Shown: one piece after another, positions 34,935-45,846 of the stretch
Numbering within the stretch: the first letter of the stretch is position 1
Layout: every line of letters begins with the position of its first letter
From: Micromonospora zingiberis
Lineage (GTDB): Bacteria; Actinomycetota; Actinomycetes; Mycobacteriales; Micromonosporaceae
Length of the DNA stretch: 64,000 nt
NCBI RefSeq assembly: GCF_004331455.1
Contig: NZ_SJJR01000002.1
Coordinates: forward strand, 1 to 64,000
Reading direction: 5' to 3'
Made by a program: the position numbers and the translations under genes
Notes under the pieces: generated by a model
The model's database searches: none
What the model was told of the DNA's origin: nothing
Seen by the model: the letters and a program-made list of their open reading frames with translations, nothing else

Positions 34935-35039
34935 GGCACCCATCCTGACCCATCGGCTCGCCGGATGCCGCGCCACCGTCGGAGAACACCTCTGGGGAGT
35001 GCCTCACAGTCGACCCCACCCATGGGGAACAATGGTCGG

Positions 35040-35858
35040 GTGACCAGGCCCGCCTCCGCCCGCGCCGCTCGTCTTGACCAGGTCTGCGCCGCCGCCGTCG
35101 AGGTGGCGCGTGCCGGCATCACCGAGGTGGACGCCACCGAAGTCGGTGAGCACCTCCAGGTTGTCGCCGAGGGTGATCGACTCGTCACCCACTATTTCGA
35201 GTGCCGGCTGGCCGGCTACCGCGGTTGGCGGTGGGCGGTGACCGTCACCCGGGTGCCGCGCAGCCGTACCGTGACGATCTGCGAAACGGTGCTGCTGCCG
35301 GGGCCGGACGCGCTGCTCGCGCCGGGTTGGCTGCCGTGGCAGGACCGGCTCAAGCCGGGTGACCTCGGTCCGGGTGATCTGCTGCCCACCCCGGCCGACG
35401 ACGAGCGGCTCCAGCCCGGCTACCTGCTCTCCGACGACCCGGCGGTGGAGGAAACCGCCTGGGAGTTGGGTCTGGGCCGGCCCCGGGTGTTGTCGCGGGA
35501 GGGGCGCGCCGAGGCGGCCCAGCGCTGGTACGACGGCGACCACGGGCCGTCGGCGCCCATCTCCACCTCCGCGCCGGCCGCCGCCCGCTGCGGCTCCTGC
35601 GGCTTCTACCTCCCGCTCGCCGGGCAGTTGCGGCAGTGCTTCGGCGTCTGCGGCAACTTCTACGCCCCGGACGACGGCCGGGTGGTCAGCACCGACCACG
35701 GCTGTGGCGCGCACTCGGAGACGTTGGTCGAGGCCGAGACGGCGGTGGACGAGATGCCCACCGTCTACGACGACAGCGCGGTGGAGCCGATGTCGGTCTC
35801 CCGGGCGCCCGGGTCGATCGAGTCGGGCGAGCCGGCGGAGCCGTACGGGCACCCCTGA
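35040..35858 (+). CDS. DUF3027 family protein with zinc-ribbon-like cysteines
   Basis: 272 residues from a GTG at 35040; an in-frame ATG at 35022 is possible but lacks a better site. The DUF3027 core (about 5-190) has WRWAVTVTRVPRSRTVTICE, and DLGPGDLLPTPADDERLQPG. Then CGSCGFYLPLAGQLRQCFG followed by CGN and GCGAHSE give four or five Cys arranged like a metal site (about 185-225). Actinobacteria-specific family of unknown function. It is divergent from the MFS/mqnB operon with 105 bases between. Confidence 0.8.
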   Translation: MTRPASARAARLDQVCAAAVEVARAGITEVDATEVGEHLQVVAEGDRLVTHYFECRLAGYRGWRWAVTVTRVPRSRTVTICETVLLPGPDALLAPGWLPWQDRLKPGDLGPGDLLPTPADDERLQPGYLLSDDPAVEETAWELGLGRPRVLSREGRAEAAQRWYDGDHGPSAPISTSAPAAARCGSCGFYLPLAGQLRQCFGVCGNFYAPDDGRVVSTDHGCGAHSETLVEAETAVDEMPTVYDDSAVEPMSVSRAPGSIESGEPAEPYGHP

Positions 35859-35887
35859 TCGTCGGCCGGCGACCGGTCCGACAGCCG

Positions 35888-36133
35888 TCAGCCGGCGGCG
35901 GAGCGGCGGCGGCGCCGATTGGCGTCGTGCCGCATCATCACGGCCAGCCCCGGAAAGCCCCACAGGAAACCGGCCAGGCAGATCCAGAGCCAATTCTCGT
36001 GCCCGCTCGCGACCAGCCGGTCGCGGAAGAGCAGCAGCACCAGACCAGCGATCGCCCACGCCACCATGCCGGCCAGCGCGAACGGCACCATCGGCGGGTC
36101 GAGCGGCTCGGGTCGCGGCTGCTGCTTCGGCAC
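35888..36133 (-). CDS. DUF2530 small membrane protein
   Basis: 81 residues from a GTG at 36133. Two membrane helices (about 17-37 and 48-66: MVPFALAGMVAWAIAGLVLL and NWLWICLAGFLWGFPGLA) and a basic tail (DANRRRRRS). The pattern PEPLDPPMVPF...H.NWLWIC is that of DUF2530, found in actinobacteria with unknown function. It is divergent from the purine permease; the two starts are 88 bases apart. Confidence 0.8.
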   Translation of the reverse strand: MPKQQPRPEPLDPPMVPFALAGMVAWAIAGLVLLLFRDRLVASGHENWLWICLAGFLWGFPGLAVMMRHDANRRRRRSAAG

Positions 36134-36221
36134 CCGGCCAGGGTACGCGACCCACTTTTCGGGTCGCCGGTGATCTGCGACGATGCGCGCGACGACCTGA
36201 CCATTCGCTGTGAGGTTCCTG

Positions 36222-37700
36222 ATGGCAGTAGCGCCGCCCGACAACGGCACACCCCCTGACCCCAGCCGGCCGCTCAACCGCTTCGACCGTTATTTCGAGG
36301 TCACCGCCCGTGGCTCGACGCTGAGCCGCGAGGTACGGGGTGGTCTCGCCACCTTCTTCACGATGGCGTACATCGTGGTGCTCAACCCGCTCATCCTCGG
36401 CAGCGCCGTCGACGGTGACGGCAACACCCTCCCGATTCCCGCGATCGCCGCGGCCACCGCCCTGGTCGCCGGCCTGATGACCATCCTGATGGGCGTGGTC
36501 GGCCGGTTCCCGCTGGCGGTCGCCGCCGGTCTCGGCGTCAACGCCCTGGTGGCGTACGAGATCGCGCCGGAGATGACCTGGGCCGACGCGATGGGCCTGG
36601 TGGTGATCGAAGGCGTGATCATCGCGATCCTGGTGCTGACGGGTCTGCGTACCGCCGTGTTCCGCTCGGTGCCGACGCAGATGAAGACGGCGATCGGGGT
36701 CGGTATCGGCCTGTTCCTGACCATCATCGGTCTGGTGGATGCCGGCTTCGTCCGGCGGGTTCCGGACGAGGCGAACACCACCGTGCCGGTCGGACTGGGC
36801 ATCGGCGGCAAGCTGGTCAGTTGGCCGACGCTGGTCTTCGTGTTGGGCCTGCTGCTGACCCTGGTGCTGGTGGTACGCCGGGTCAAGGGCGCGATCCTGA
36901 TCGGCATTCTCGGCTCGACCCTGCTGGCCATGGTGGTGGAGGCGCTCGGCAACGTCGGCCCGTCCTTCGTCAACGGTGTGCCGAACCCGAAGGGCTGGTC
37001 GCTGAACGTGCCGACCCTGCCCAGCAACCCGATCGACATGCCGGACCTGTCGCTGCTCGGCAAGTTCAACGTGTTGGGCTCCTGGGAGCGGGCCGGCTGG
37101 CTGGTCGTGTTGATGTTCATCTTCACGCTGCTGATCACCGACTTCTTCGACACGATGGGCACGATGGTGGCCGTCGGTCAGGAGGGCGGCATGCTCGACG
37201 AGCAGGGCACCCCGCCACGGGCGAAGGAGATCCTGCTGGTCGACTCGATCGGTGCGGCGGCCGGCGGCGCGGCCAGCGTCTCCAGCAACACGGCGTACAT
37301 CGAGAGTGCCGCCGGTGTCGCGGAGGGCGCCCGGACCGGGCTGGCCAACCTGGTCACCGGCGCGCTGTTCCTGCTGGCCATGTTCCTCGCGCCGCTGGTC
37401 GTGGTGGTGCCGTTCGAGGCGGCGTCCGTCGCGCTGGTGGTGGTCGGCTTCCTGATGATGACCGCGGTGCGGACCATCGACTGGTCCGACTACGAGATCG
37501 CCATTCCGGCGTTCCTCACCATCGTGCTCATGCCGTTCACCTACTCGATTTCCAACGGCATCGGTGCCGGCCTGATCGTGTACGTGGTGGTCAAGCTGGC
37601 CAAGGGCAAGTCCCGCGAGATCCATCCGTTGCTGTACGCGGTCGCGGCACTGTTCGTGGTGTACTTCCTGCGCGGTCCGATCGAGGCGCTGATGTTCTGA
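36222..37700 (+). CDS. NCS2 family purine permease, AzgA type
   Basis: 492 residues from the ATG at 36222, six bases after GAGG; the frame extends to a GTG at 36210. The 12-14 helix NCS2 fold has family motifs: FFTMAYIVVLNPLIL near the start, GLGVNALVAYEI (about 106-117), TDFFDTMGTMVAVGQ (about 307-321) and SVSSNTAYIESAAGV (about 352-366). These match AzgA-type proton symporters for hypoxanthine, guanine and adenine. It may salvage purine bases. No purine riboswitch was seen in the short leader. Confidence 0.93.
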   Translation: MAVAPPDNGTPPDPSRPLNRFDRYFEVTARGSTLSREVRGGLATFFTMAYIVVLNPLILGSAVDGDGNTLPIPAIAAATALVAGLMTILMGVVGRFPLAVAAGLGVNALVAYEIAPEMTWADAMGLVVIEGVIIAILVLTGLRTAVFRSVPTQMKTAIGVGIGLFLTIIGLVDAGFVRRVPDEANTTVPVGLGIGGKLVSWPTLVFVLGLLLTLVLVVRRVKGAILIGILGSTLLAMVVEALGNVGPSFVNGVPNPKGWSLNVPTLPSNPIDMPDLSLLGKFNVLGSWERAGWLVVLMFIFTLLITDFFDTMGTMVAVGQEGGMLDEQGTPPRAKEILLVDSIGAAAGGAASVSSNTAYIESAAGVAEGARTGLANLVTGALFLLAMFLAPLVVVVPFEAASVALVVVGFLMMTAVRTIDWSDYEIAIPAFLTIVLMPFTYSISNGIGAGLIVYVVVKLAKGKSREIHPLLYAVAALFVVYFLRGPIEALMF

Positions 37701-37813
37701 CGTCCGGCTGGGCCGGGTGGGTGACCCTGGGTGACCAGCGTTGCTCACCCGGCCCGAGCAGGGCGGAAGTCGGGGTGAGCGTGGTCATATTCGCTGCGAC
37801 CCGGTCGGCTTAT

Positions 37814-37828
37814 TAGTTAGGCTAACTA
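37814..37828. promoter_or_regulatory. Palindromic operator of the MarR gene
   Basis: TAGTTAGGCTAACTA, two 7-bp arms around one base, ends two bases before the GTG at 37831. It is an AT-rich island with the typical form of MarR-family operators (TTAG.TA..CTAA). It probably lets the regulator block its own transcript and the MFS gene behind it. Confidence 0.75.
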
Positions 37829-37830
37829 TC

Positions 37831-38280
37831 GTGACGGAGCGAACGGTGACGGCTCAGAGCATGCCACCGGCGCAGCTGGCCCATCAGCTGCGTGATGCGA
37901 TCACCCGGCTGAACCGGCGGGTCCGCCAGGCCCGACCGGTCGGTGACCTGACGGTCACCCAGTTGTCCGCGCTCACCAGCATCCGGCTGGGGGGCGCGCT
38001 CACGCCGCGGGAACTCGCCGACCTCGAACGGGTGCAGCCACCGACGATGACCAAGATCGTCGCGAAGCTGGAGGAGCGCGGCCTGGTGCAGCGCACCCCC
38101 CACCCGACCGACGGCCGGCAGGTCATCCTCGCGGTGACCGAAGGGGGCCAGACCGTGCTCGACCAGTTCGAGCGGGTCCGGGACGAATGGCTGGCCCGCC
38201 GGCTGGCCGAACTGAGCGATGCCGACCGGGAGACCCTGCACCACGCCGCGGAGATCCTCCAGCGACTCTCCCGCGCCTGA
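37831..38280 (+). CDS. MarR family transcriptional regulator
   Basis: 149 residues, GTG at 37831 directly after the operator-like palindrome. Winged helix (about 40-110) with LTPRELADLERVQPPTMTKI as the HTH and GLVQRTPHPTDGRQVILAV as the wing (the Asp-Gly-Arg wing-tip DGRQ is seen). The N- and C-terminal helices would form the dimer. It likely represses the MFS gene starting 77 bases downstream and itself, with a small phenolic or drug ligand as inducer. Confidence 0.92.
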   Translation: MTERTVTAQSMPPAQLAHQLRDAITRLNRRVRQARPVGDLTVTQLSALTSIRLGGALTPRELADLERVQPPTMTKIVAKLEERGLVQRTPHPTDGRQVILAVTEGGQTVLDQFERVRDEWLARRLAELSDADRETLHHAAEILQRLSRA

Positions 38281-38357
38281 CGCCGCACATCCGGTGTGCT
38301 CCGCGCCGCGCCGTCCGTCGTTGACGACGCGTACGACCGCGAGGAGGCGCACCAAGA

Positions 38358-39635
38358 GTGCAGGCACGGCTGAGCACGATGTTCCAGTCCCTACAGGTCC
38401 GCAACTACCGGCTCTTCGCATCTGGGCAACTGCTCAAGCTCATCGGCGTCTGGATGATGTTCATCGCCCAGGACTGGCTGGTCCTCGAGCTTTCCGGCGA
38501 CTCGGCAACCGCGCTCGGCGTGGTGGTCGCCCTCCAGTTCACCCCGGTACTGCTGCTCACGCTCCTCTCCGGCCGACTCGCCGACCGGTACGACAAGCGG
38601 ATGCTGCTCTTCGTCGCCAACGCCTTCTGGACCGTGCTGTCCCTGGCGATGAGCCTGCTCGTACTCACCGGCCTGGTTGCGCTCTGGCACGTCTTCGTCT
38701 TCGCCGCCCTGCTCGGCGTGGCCAACGCGGTGGAGACCCCGGTTCGGCAGGCGTTCGTCTCCGAACTGGTCGGCACCCGGCTGCTGCCCAACGCGCTCTC
38801 GCTCAACGCGGCCGTGTTCAACTCGGCCCGCATCGTCGGGCCCGCCGTTGCCGGCCTGGCCATCGCCCTCTTCGACGTGGGGCCGGTCTTCCTGGTCACC
38901 GCGCTCAGCTCGATCGCACCCCTGGTCACCGTGATCCAGATGCGCCCGGCCGAACTGCACCGCGCACCGCTGCCACCGCGCGACGAACGGGCCGCCGCGA
39001 CCGTGCTGGACGGGCTGCGTTACGTCGGCCGCCGCCCCGACCTGCTGCTGCCGATGGTGGTGATGTCGGTGATCGGGATGTCGCTGTTCAACTTCCAGCT
39101 CACCCTGGCGGCGCTGGCGAAGACCGTGTTCAACACCGGTGCGGCCTCGTTCGGCCTGTTCAGCACCACCCTCGCGGTCGGTGCGCTGGTCGGGGCGCTG
39201 GCCGGGACCAGCCGGCGCAGCCGCCCATCGGTCTGGCTGGTGCTCGGTGCCGCGATCGCCTGCGCCGTCTTCGGCACGCTTGTCGGCCTGGCGCCGGCGT
39301 ACTGGATGGTGGTGGCCCTGCTGCCGCCGACCGGCTTCTTCATGGTCTACTTCGCCCAGGCCGCCAACCAGCGGGTCCAACTCGGCACCGACGCCGCGTT
39401 CCGGGGACGGGTGATGGCGCTGTGGGTGCTGGTGTTCCTGGGCACCAACCCGGTCGGTGCGCCGGTGATCGGCTGGATCGCGGAAACCTACGGTGCGGGC
39501 GTCAGTATCTGGGCCGGCGGCCTGCTCTCCCTCGCCACCGCCCTGCTCGCGCTGGCCTGGCAGCTGCGCCGCGACGGCGCCCGGCTGCGGTTCCGGATCC
39601 TGCCGATGCCCCGCTTCTACGTCACCGAAGTGTGA
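38358..39635 (+). CDS. MFS transporter of the enterobactin-exporter type
   Basis: 425 residues from a GTG at 38358. Twelve predicted helices, with QVRNYRLFASGQLLKLIGVW at the start, GRLADRYDKRMLL (motif A) and VFNSARIVGPAVAGLAIA (motif C like) as in the MFS_3/EntS group. It likely exports a small molecule. Position behind the MarR gene suggests regulated drug or metabolite efflux. Confidence 0.9.
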   Translation: MQARLSTMFQSLQVRNYRLFASGQLLKLIGVWMMFIAQDWLVLELSGDSATALGVVVALQFTPVLLLTLLSGRLADRYDKRMLLFVANAFWTVLSLAMSLLVLTGLVALWHVFVFAALLGVANAVETPVRQAFVSELVGTRLLPNALSLNAAVFNSARIVGPAVAGLAIALFDVGPVFLVTALSSIAPLVTVIQMRPAELHRAPLPPRDERAAATVLDGLRYVGRRPDLLLPMVVMSVIGMSLFNFQLTLAALAKTVFNTGAASFGLFSTTLAVGALVGALAGTSRRSRPSVWLVLGAAIACAVFGTLVGLAPAYWMVVALLPPTGFFMVYFAQAANQRVQLGTDAAFRGRVMALWVLVFLGTNPVGAPVIGWIAETYGAGVSIWAGGLLSLATALLALAWQLRRDGARLRFRILPMPRFYVTEV

Positions 39636-39728
39636 GCTGAGAGGAATGCCCGGATGGCACCGGCGCCCGTACGCCCGGATGCCGGAAAATCGGTAACGTC
39701 ACGCTCCGCAGCGGCATAGTTTCGTTGG

Positions 39729-40226
39729 GTGGAGGTCTTACGTGTGCTGCTGCTCTCCCTGGCGCTGGCCGCCGTGGTCTTCGTACCGGTGCTGATCGCG
39801 CTCGTGATCTGCGCCGACGAGGTCCTCGACCGGTTCGCCTGCGGATACGCCGAATGGCGAAAACGGCGACGGGAACGACACCTGATAAACCGGCTGAACC
39901 AGGCAGCCGACGGGCTGGCCGACCCGGACGCCCTCGACGCCCTGGACCGACCCGACCGGCGCCCGTTGGAGCAGCTCGCGGCGGACCTGCGCTGCCTGCG
40001 CCGGGATCGGGTCGGCGGCGCGGCCGTGGTGTGGCACAGCAGCGTGCTCGACGCGTACGACGACCGGCTCCGACTGGCCTGCCGGGCGCTGGGCATCACC
40101 GAACACCTGGCGGAGCTGACCGGCATCGACCGGCAGATCGAGCGGGTCCGGATCGAGGGCGAGCTGGACGCCGCCGGCCTGCGCCTGCCGGCCACCCGAC
40201 CCGGTCAGCACCAGCGCCATCGCTAG
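39729..40226 (+). CDS. Hypothetical protein with N-terminal membrane anchor
   Basis: 165 residues, GTG at 39729. One membrane helix (about 5-29: VLLLSLALAAVVFVPVLIAL) is followed by a charged, mostly helical cytoplasmic part (EWRKRRRERHLINRLNQAAD and RPLEQLAADLRCLRRDRV). No family could be named; similar proteins with a single anchor and helical tail are common in Micromonospora. It is 17 bases upstream of the 2H phosphoesterase. Confidence 0.7.
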   Translation: MEVLRVLLLSLALAAVVFVPVLIALVICADEVLDRFACGYAEWRKRRRERHLINRLNQAADGLADPDALDALDRPDRRPLEQLAADLRCLRRDRVGGAAVVWHSSVLDAYDDRLRLACRALGITEHLAELTGIDRQIERVRIEGELDAAGLRLPATRPGQHQRHR

Positions 40227-40243
40227 TTGACATCCTGGGTCAG

Positions 40244-40813
40244 GTGCGACTCTTCACCGCGGTCTACCCGCCGGCCGAGGCGATCGAGCACCTGTACGCC
40301 CAGATGGCCGGGCTGCGGGTCGGTGCGGCGGCAGCCGCCGGAACGAACGTACGGCTGGTGGATCCGACCCGGGCGCACCTCACGCTCGCCTTCCTCGGTG
40401 AGGTCGACCCGGCCCGGTTGCCCGCCGTGCGAGAGGCTCTCGAACTCGTCGCCGAGACCGCCCGCGCCGGGACCGTACCGTCGGTGCTGCGGTTGGGGGG
40501 TGGTGGCCGGTTCGGTTGGGGTCGTGGCACCGTGCTCTGGGCCGACGTACGCGGCGACGTCGCCCGCCTGGTCGCGCTGGCCGACGCGGTCCGGGCCGGG
40601 CTGAACGCGATCGGGGTGCCCGGTGACGAGAAGCCGTTCCGGCCTCACCTGACCATCGCCCGTCCCGGCGACCGGATGTCGCACGCCGACATCGAGTCGG
40701 ACCTGAGCGCCCTCGACGACTACCTCGGCCCGCCCTGGCCGGCCAGCGAGCTGCTGCTGATGCAGAGCGGACCCGACCCCGGCTACCACCCCCTCACCAC
40801 CTGGCCGCTCTAA
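40244..40813 (+). CDS. thpR: RNA 2',3'-cyclic phosphodiesterase (2H superfamily)
   Basis: 189 residues, GTG at 40244. Both catalytic HxTx motifs are present: HLTLAF (about 46-51) and HLTIAR (about 135-140), and the N-terminus VRLFTAVYPPAEA is that of the ThpR/LigT family. It opens cyclic phosphate ends of RNA; some members also join tRNA halves. Close linkage to the upstream anchor gene suggests one transcript. Confidence 0.92.
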   Translation: MRLFTAVYPPAEAIEHLYAQMAGLRVGAAAAAGTNVRLVDPTRAHLTLAFLGEVDPARLPAVREALELVAETARAGTVPSVLRLGGGGRFGWGRGTVLWADVRGDVARLVALADAVRAGLNAIGVPGDEKPFRPHLTIARPGDRMSHADIESDLSALDDYLGPPWPASELLLMQSGPDPGYHPLTTWPL

Positions 40814-40845
40814 CCCAACAGCGGCACCGATGCCCGCCACCCCTG

Positions 40846-40929
40846 CCGCCGCCGATCTTGCACTTCTGGTCGCTGAAAAGTCCACGATCGAGGCTTTTGT
40901 GCCGACAGAAAGTGCAAGATCGACGGCGG
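40846..40929. repeat. 84-bp inverted-repeat element
   Basis: Outer arms CCGCCGCCGATCTTGCACTT (plus CTG) and the complement CAGAAAGTGCAAGATCGACG (plus GCGG) match with one mismatch and one extra base; inner arms AAAAG and CTTTT, GTCG and CGAC continue the pairing around CCACGATCGAGG. The whole unit can form one long cruciform. It lies after the 2H phosphoesterase stop and before the sepH end. Confidence 0.75.
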
Positions 40930-40958
40930 TAGGGGGTGCGGGTGACGTGGCGCGGGTT

Positions 40959-40986
40959 AGGGGTGGGGGTGGGGGTGGGGGTGGGG
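40959..40986 (+). other. G-run tract next to the sepH stop (quadruplex-type)
   Basis: GGGGTGGGGGTGGGGGTGGG continues to 40986: five runs of four or five G separated by single T. It ends one base before the sepH stop codon (TAG, read on the minus strand). A stable quadruplex could form in the plus strand. May mark the end of both convergent genes. Confidence 0.6.
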
Positions 40987-42069
40987 CTAGGAGGATTCGC
41001 GGGCGGCGGGGCCGCTGCCGAAGAGGACGTCGTCCCAGCTGGGCAGGCGCTTGCGCGGCTTGCCGCCGGCCTCGGTCGACTCGGCGGCACCCGCGGCGGG
41101 CGCGTTGGTGCGCCGGGGCCGCAGCACCGCCAGCGACGGCACGGCCGGCACCTCCTTCGGCGCGTCCGCGTCGTCGTCGAAGGCCGAACCCTGACCACCG
41201 CCGAGCAGCGCCGCCGCGCCCCCGGAGACCGCCCGCTGCCGGGGCGAGTCCTGGCCGCCGGCCAGCGCGGCCGGGGTCCGAGGTTCGAGACCACGGCCCG
41301 ACGTCGAGCCGAGCGGCCGATCGAGCGAGGCGAGCAGGGCATCCCGGCCGGCGCGGATGGGGTCACGACCGGAGCGGCCCGACTCGGCCGGCGCCGGCAG
41401 GCCGTGGCCACCCCGGCTGGGCTCGCCGCGCGACGGACCGGGCAGCGCGTGGCCGCCCCGCTCCGGCGCCGGCTCCTGGCCGAGGATCGGCGTCGGGCGC
41501 TCGGCGCAGAGGTACTGCGCCATGTCGTCGTGCGGCGCCACCGACTGGCGGGTCTTGTCCAGATCCCAGACCGCCTGCGCGGTGGCCTTGCCGGACGGCC
41601 AGGTCGCGACGATCCGCCAGGTGCCGTCGTCGCGGCGCCACGCGTCCCAGGAGATCTTCTCGGTGTCGATGCCGTGCTGGGCGAGTCGCCCGTTGACCAC
41701 CTCGGCCAGCGGGGTCGGCTTCTCGGCGCCCTTGAGTCGGGTGCGCCGGGCATGCTGGGCGAGCATCGCCCGCTCCTGGAGCACCGGACCGGCGTAGCGG
41801 AGCACCCGGTCGACCGGGACACCGGCAATCCGGGCGACGTCCTCGGCGGACTCGCCGGAGCGGATCCGGGCCTGGATGTCCCGAGGGGACAGGGACGGGA
41901 CGGGATCGGCGGTGGTCGGTGCCACCGCGAGCGTCGGTGCACCCGGCTCGGCGTGCAGCACTCCGGCGACGCGCTCGTCTATGGGCAGGGCGAGCAGCCG
42001 CCCGACCTCGTCGGCGAGCACCAGGGCCTGGCCGTCCTCGGAGAGGGCGACGAAGCGTACTGGGCGCAT
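40987..42069 (-). CDS. sepH: Septation protein SepH
   Basis: 360 residues from the ATG at 42069, chosen because GGAGG precedes it. The N-terminal DUF3071 domain (about 1-180) begins MRPVRFVALSEDGQALVLAD and contains LSPRDIQARIRSGESAEDVA, a helix-turn-helix-like part, and WDAWRRDDGTWRIVATWPSG. The remainder is a Pro/Gly/Arg-rich disordered linker and a short conserved end RLPSWDDVLFGS. In Streptomyces and Mycobacterium SepH binds FtsZ and supports its polymerisation; here the same role is predicted. The typical C-terminal DxxLFG-like FtsZ-site is kept. Confidence 0.9.
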   Translation of the reverse strand: MRPVRFVALSEDGQALVLADEVGRLLALPIDERVAGVLHAEPGAPTLAVAPTTADPVPSLSPRDIQARIRSGESAEDVARIAGVPVDRVLRYAGPVLQERAMLAQHARRTRLKGAEKPTPLAEVVNGRLAQHGIDTEKISWDAWRRDDGTWRIVATWPSGKATAQAVWDLDKTRQSVAPHDDMAQYLCAERPTPILGQEPAPERGGHALPGPSRGEPSRGGHGLPAPAESGRSGRDPIRAGRDALLASLDRPLGSTSGRGLEPRTPAALAGGQDSPRQRAVSGGAAALLGGGQGSAFDDDADAPKEVPAVPSLAVLRPRRTNAPAAGAAESTEAGGKPRKRLPSWDDVLFGSGPAARESS

Positions 42070-42373
42070 CGCGTTGCCTCCGTCCCGCTTCGCTGGCCGT
42101 ACGCCACGAGCCGGCCACCCGGGGCGTTGAGGACCACGGTACGCCCATCCGCGTCCAGGTGGGAGACGCCACGCCCGGGCAAGTCGAGCTGCGCAGCTGT
42201 GTTCGGTGCTGGTGAGCGCTGTGCCGCCGGTCAGTCGACAAAGGCCGACAGTGAAGTTGATCGCAGCGGTGGACAGGGTGGTCGGCACTGCCCGGAAGCG
42301 GACCGCCTTGCTTACCGTAGCGGGCCCGGTGACCGCAAACCGGGTCGACCGGGCCCGCTACGTCAGCGTCGGC
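42070..42373. other. Intergenic region between serC and sepH
   Basis: 304 bases between two minus-strand genes. It holds a hairpin at 42316-42362 (CGTAGCGGGCCCGGT and ACCGGGCCCGCTACG, 15 bp each, 17-base loop), probably the serC terminator, and the sepH promoter region; no gene is seen. The stem lacks a T-tract. Confidence 0.55.
42316..42362 (-). terminator. Putative terminator after serC
   Basis: 15-bp perfect inverted repeat (CGTAGCGGGCCCGGT / ACCGGGCCCGCTACG) around a 17-base loop, 12 bases after the serC stop. It lacks the U-rich tail, as often in actinobacteria. Confidence 0.6.
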
Positions 42374-43834
<1,461 letters not shown>

Positions 43835-44941
43835 TCAGACGCCGTGGGGGACGGCGTCCCAGCCGTCTACCTCGTGCGGCTTGCGCGGGGCCGGGCCGAT
43901 GTAGCGGGCCGAGGGCCGGACGAGGCGCTGGAGCTTCTTCTGCTCCAGGATGTGCGCGCTCCAACCGCCCATCCGGGCGCAGGTGAACATGGAGGTGAAC
44001 ATGTGCGCCGGCACCTCGGCGAAGTCGAGCACCACGGCCGACCAGAACTCGACGTTGGTGGCGAGCACCCGGTCCGGCCGGCGGGCCTGCAACTCGGTGA
44101 GGGCCGCCTTCTCCAGCGCCTCGGCGACCTCGAAGCGCGGCGCGCCCAACTCCTTGGCGGTGCGGCGGAGCACCCGGGCCCGCGGGTCCTCGGCCCGGTA
44201 CACCCGGTGGCCGAAGCCCATCAGCCGCTCGCCCCGGTCAAGTACGCCCTTGACGTAGCTTTCGGCGTCACCGCTGCGCTCGACCGCCTCCAGCATGCTG
44301 AGCACCCGCGACGGGGCGCCGCCGTGCAGCGGGCCGGAGAGCGCGCCGATGCCCGACGAGATGCAGGCGGCGGCGTCCGCGCCGGTGGAGGCGACGATCC
44401 GGGCGGTGAAGGTGGAGGCGTTCAGGCCGTGCTCGGCGGCCGAGATGAAGTACGCGTCGACGGCCTTGACGTGCCGGGGATCCGGCTCGCCGCGCCACCG
44501 CTTCATGAAGCGCTCGACCACCGTCGAGGCCTTGTCGATCTCCTTCTGCGGCACGGCCGGCAGGCCGAGCCCTCGGGCGGACTGGGCGACGAAGGAGAGC
44601 GCGGTGACCGAGACCCGGGCCAGATCCTCGCGGGCCTGCTCGTCGGAGATGTCCAGCATCTGCTGCAACCCCCAGTACGGGGCGAGCATCGCCACGGCGG
44701 ACTGCACGTCCACCCGAATGTCGCCGGAGTGCACCGGCACCGGGAACGGCTCGGCCGGCGGCAGGCCGGGGCCGAACCGGCCGTCGACCAGCAGGGCCCA
44801 GACGTTGCCGAAGGAGACCTGGCCGATCAGATCCTCGATGTCGACCCCGCGATAGCGCAGCGCACCGCCCTCGCGGTCAGGCTCGGCGATCTCCGTTTCG
44901 AACGCTACGACGCCCTCGAGTCCGGGTTTGAAATCGGCCAT
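43835..44941 (-). CDS. Citrate synthase (class 2 / CitA type)
   Basis: 368 residues from the ATG at 44941 with GGAGTAGTGAG upstream. Catalytic residues are in [12 protein letters not shown] (His, about 196), [12 protein letters not shown] (His, about 231) and LDFAEVP (Asp, near 325); also [14 protein letters not shown]. It makes citrate from acetyl-CoA and oxaloacetate. In actinobacteria this shorter paralogue belongs with methylcitrate/CitA type 2 enzymes; whether it uses propionyl-CoA is not deducible. No methylcitrate dehydratase or lyase is near, favouring citrate. Confidence 0.9.
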   Translation of the reverse strand: MADFKPGLEGVVAFETEIAEPDREGGALRYRGVDIEDLIGQVSFGNVWALLVDGRFGPGLPPAEPFPVPVHSGDIRVDVQSAVAMLAPYWGLQQMLDISDEQAREDLARVSVTALSFVAQSARGLGLPAVPQKEIDKASTVVERFMKRWRGEPDPRHVKAVDAYFISAAEHGLNASTFTARIVASTGADAAACISSGIGALSGPLHGGAPSRVLSMLEAVERSGDAESYVKGVLDRGERLMGFGHRVYRAEDPRARVLRRTAKELGAPRFEVAEALEKAALTELQARRPDRVLATNVEFWSAVVLDFAEVPAHMFTSMFTCARMGGWSAHILEQKKLQRLVRPSARYIGPAPRKPHEVDGWDAVPHGV

Positions 44942-45189
44942 CTCACTACTCCTGGTGTGTGGTCGGTGCGCCCGCCCGGGCTCGGTGTCCCGGCCCCGGC
45001 CGGGTGAGCGCCTTAGGCGACCCTCAGGGATGTGTTCGTGACATCTTGCCTGCTGGTAACCGGGTACGCGACCCACTGTCGATGTGCTGCACACGACATC
45101 CCCGGATGCGGCGGCCGGGTGCGGTTCGGCGAGACTGGACCGTACGGGCTGGTCGGGCGCGGATCGGCCGGACGGACAGGGGAGGGCAC

Positions 45190-45846
45190 GTGACGGGGGA
45201 CACACCACCGCCAGCGGGCATGCGCCACGAGTACACAGCCGGGTCCGGGTTGATCGAGGTCGATCTGGCCGACGACTGGTGCACCCAGTTCGACCGCTGG
45301 TTCGCCGAGGCGGTGGCCGCCGGGCTGCCCGAGCCGAACGCCATGGTGGTGGGCACCGCCGACGCCGCCGGGCGGCCGAGCGCGCGGACCGTGCTGCTCA
45401 AGGGGTACGACCCGGAGGGCTTCGTCTTCTTCACCAACTACCGGTCCCGCAAGGGCACCGAACTGGCCGCCAACCCGTACGCCAGTCTGGTGTTCCCCTG
45501 GTTTCCGATGCACCGGCAGGTGATCGTGGCCGGGCCGGTGGAGCGGGTCGACCGGGCGGAGACCGAGGCGTACTTCGCCAGCCGGCCACGCGGCTCGCAG
45601 CTCGGCGCGTGGGCCAGCACCCAGTCGTCGGTGCTGCCGGATCGGCCAGCGCTGGACGACGCCTACCGGGCGGCGGCGCAGCGGTTCGCCGAGGTGGACC
45701 CGCTCCCGGCCCCGGAGAACTGGGGTGGGCTGCGGGTGCGGCCCGAATCGGTGGAGTTCTGGCAGGGGCGGGCCAGCCGGTTGCACGACCGGCTGCGGTT
45801 CCGTCGTACCGACGCCGGCTGGGTTGTGGAGCGGCTGGCCCCGTGA
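45190..45846 (+). CDS. pdxH: Pyridoxamine 5'-phosphate oxidase
   Basis: 218 residues, GTG at 45190 after GGGGAGGG. FMN-binding split-barrel with [40 protein letters not shown] and [20 protein letters not shown], all conserved in PdxH (Arg/Lys and Ser contacts to FMN; His and Arg to PLP). It oxidises PNP or PMP to PLP. Its stop overlaps the next MFS gene by GTGA (45843-45846). Located beside serC and citrate synthase but transcribed divergently. Confidence 0.93.
   Translation: MTGDTPPPAGMRHEYTAGSGLIEVDLADDWCTQFDRWFAEAVAAGLPEPNAMVVGTADAAGRPSARTVLLKGYDPEGFVFFTNYRSRKGTELAANPYASLVFPWFPMHRQVIVAGPVERVDRAETEAYFASRPRGSQLGAWASTQSSVLPDRPALDDAYRAAAQRFAEVDPLPAPENWGGLRVRPESVEFWQGRASRLHDRLRFRRTDAGWVVERLAP

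Noticed and set aside
36134..36221. Purine riboswitch before the AzgA-type permease
   Set aside because: The leader is short and lacks the three-helix junction and conserved pyrimidines of that class.
35004..37748. 914-aa minus-strand frame
   Set aside because: Covers DUF3027 and the purine permease in antisense; Gln/His/Asp-rich composition typical of shadow frames.
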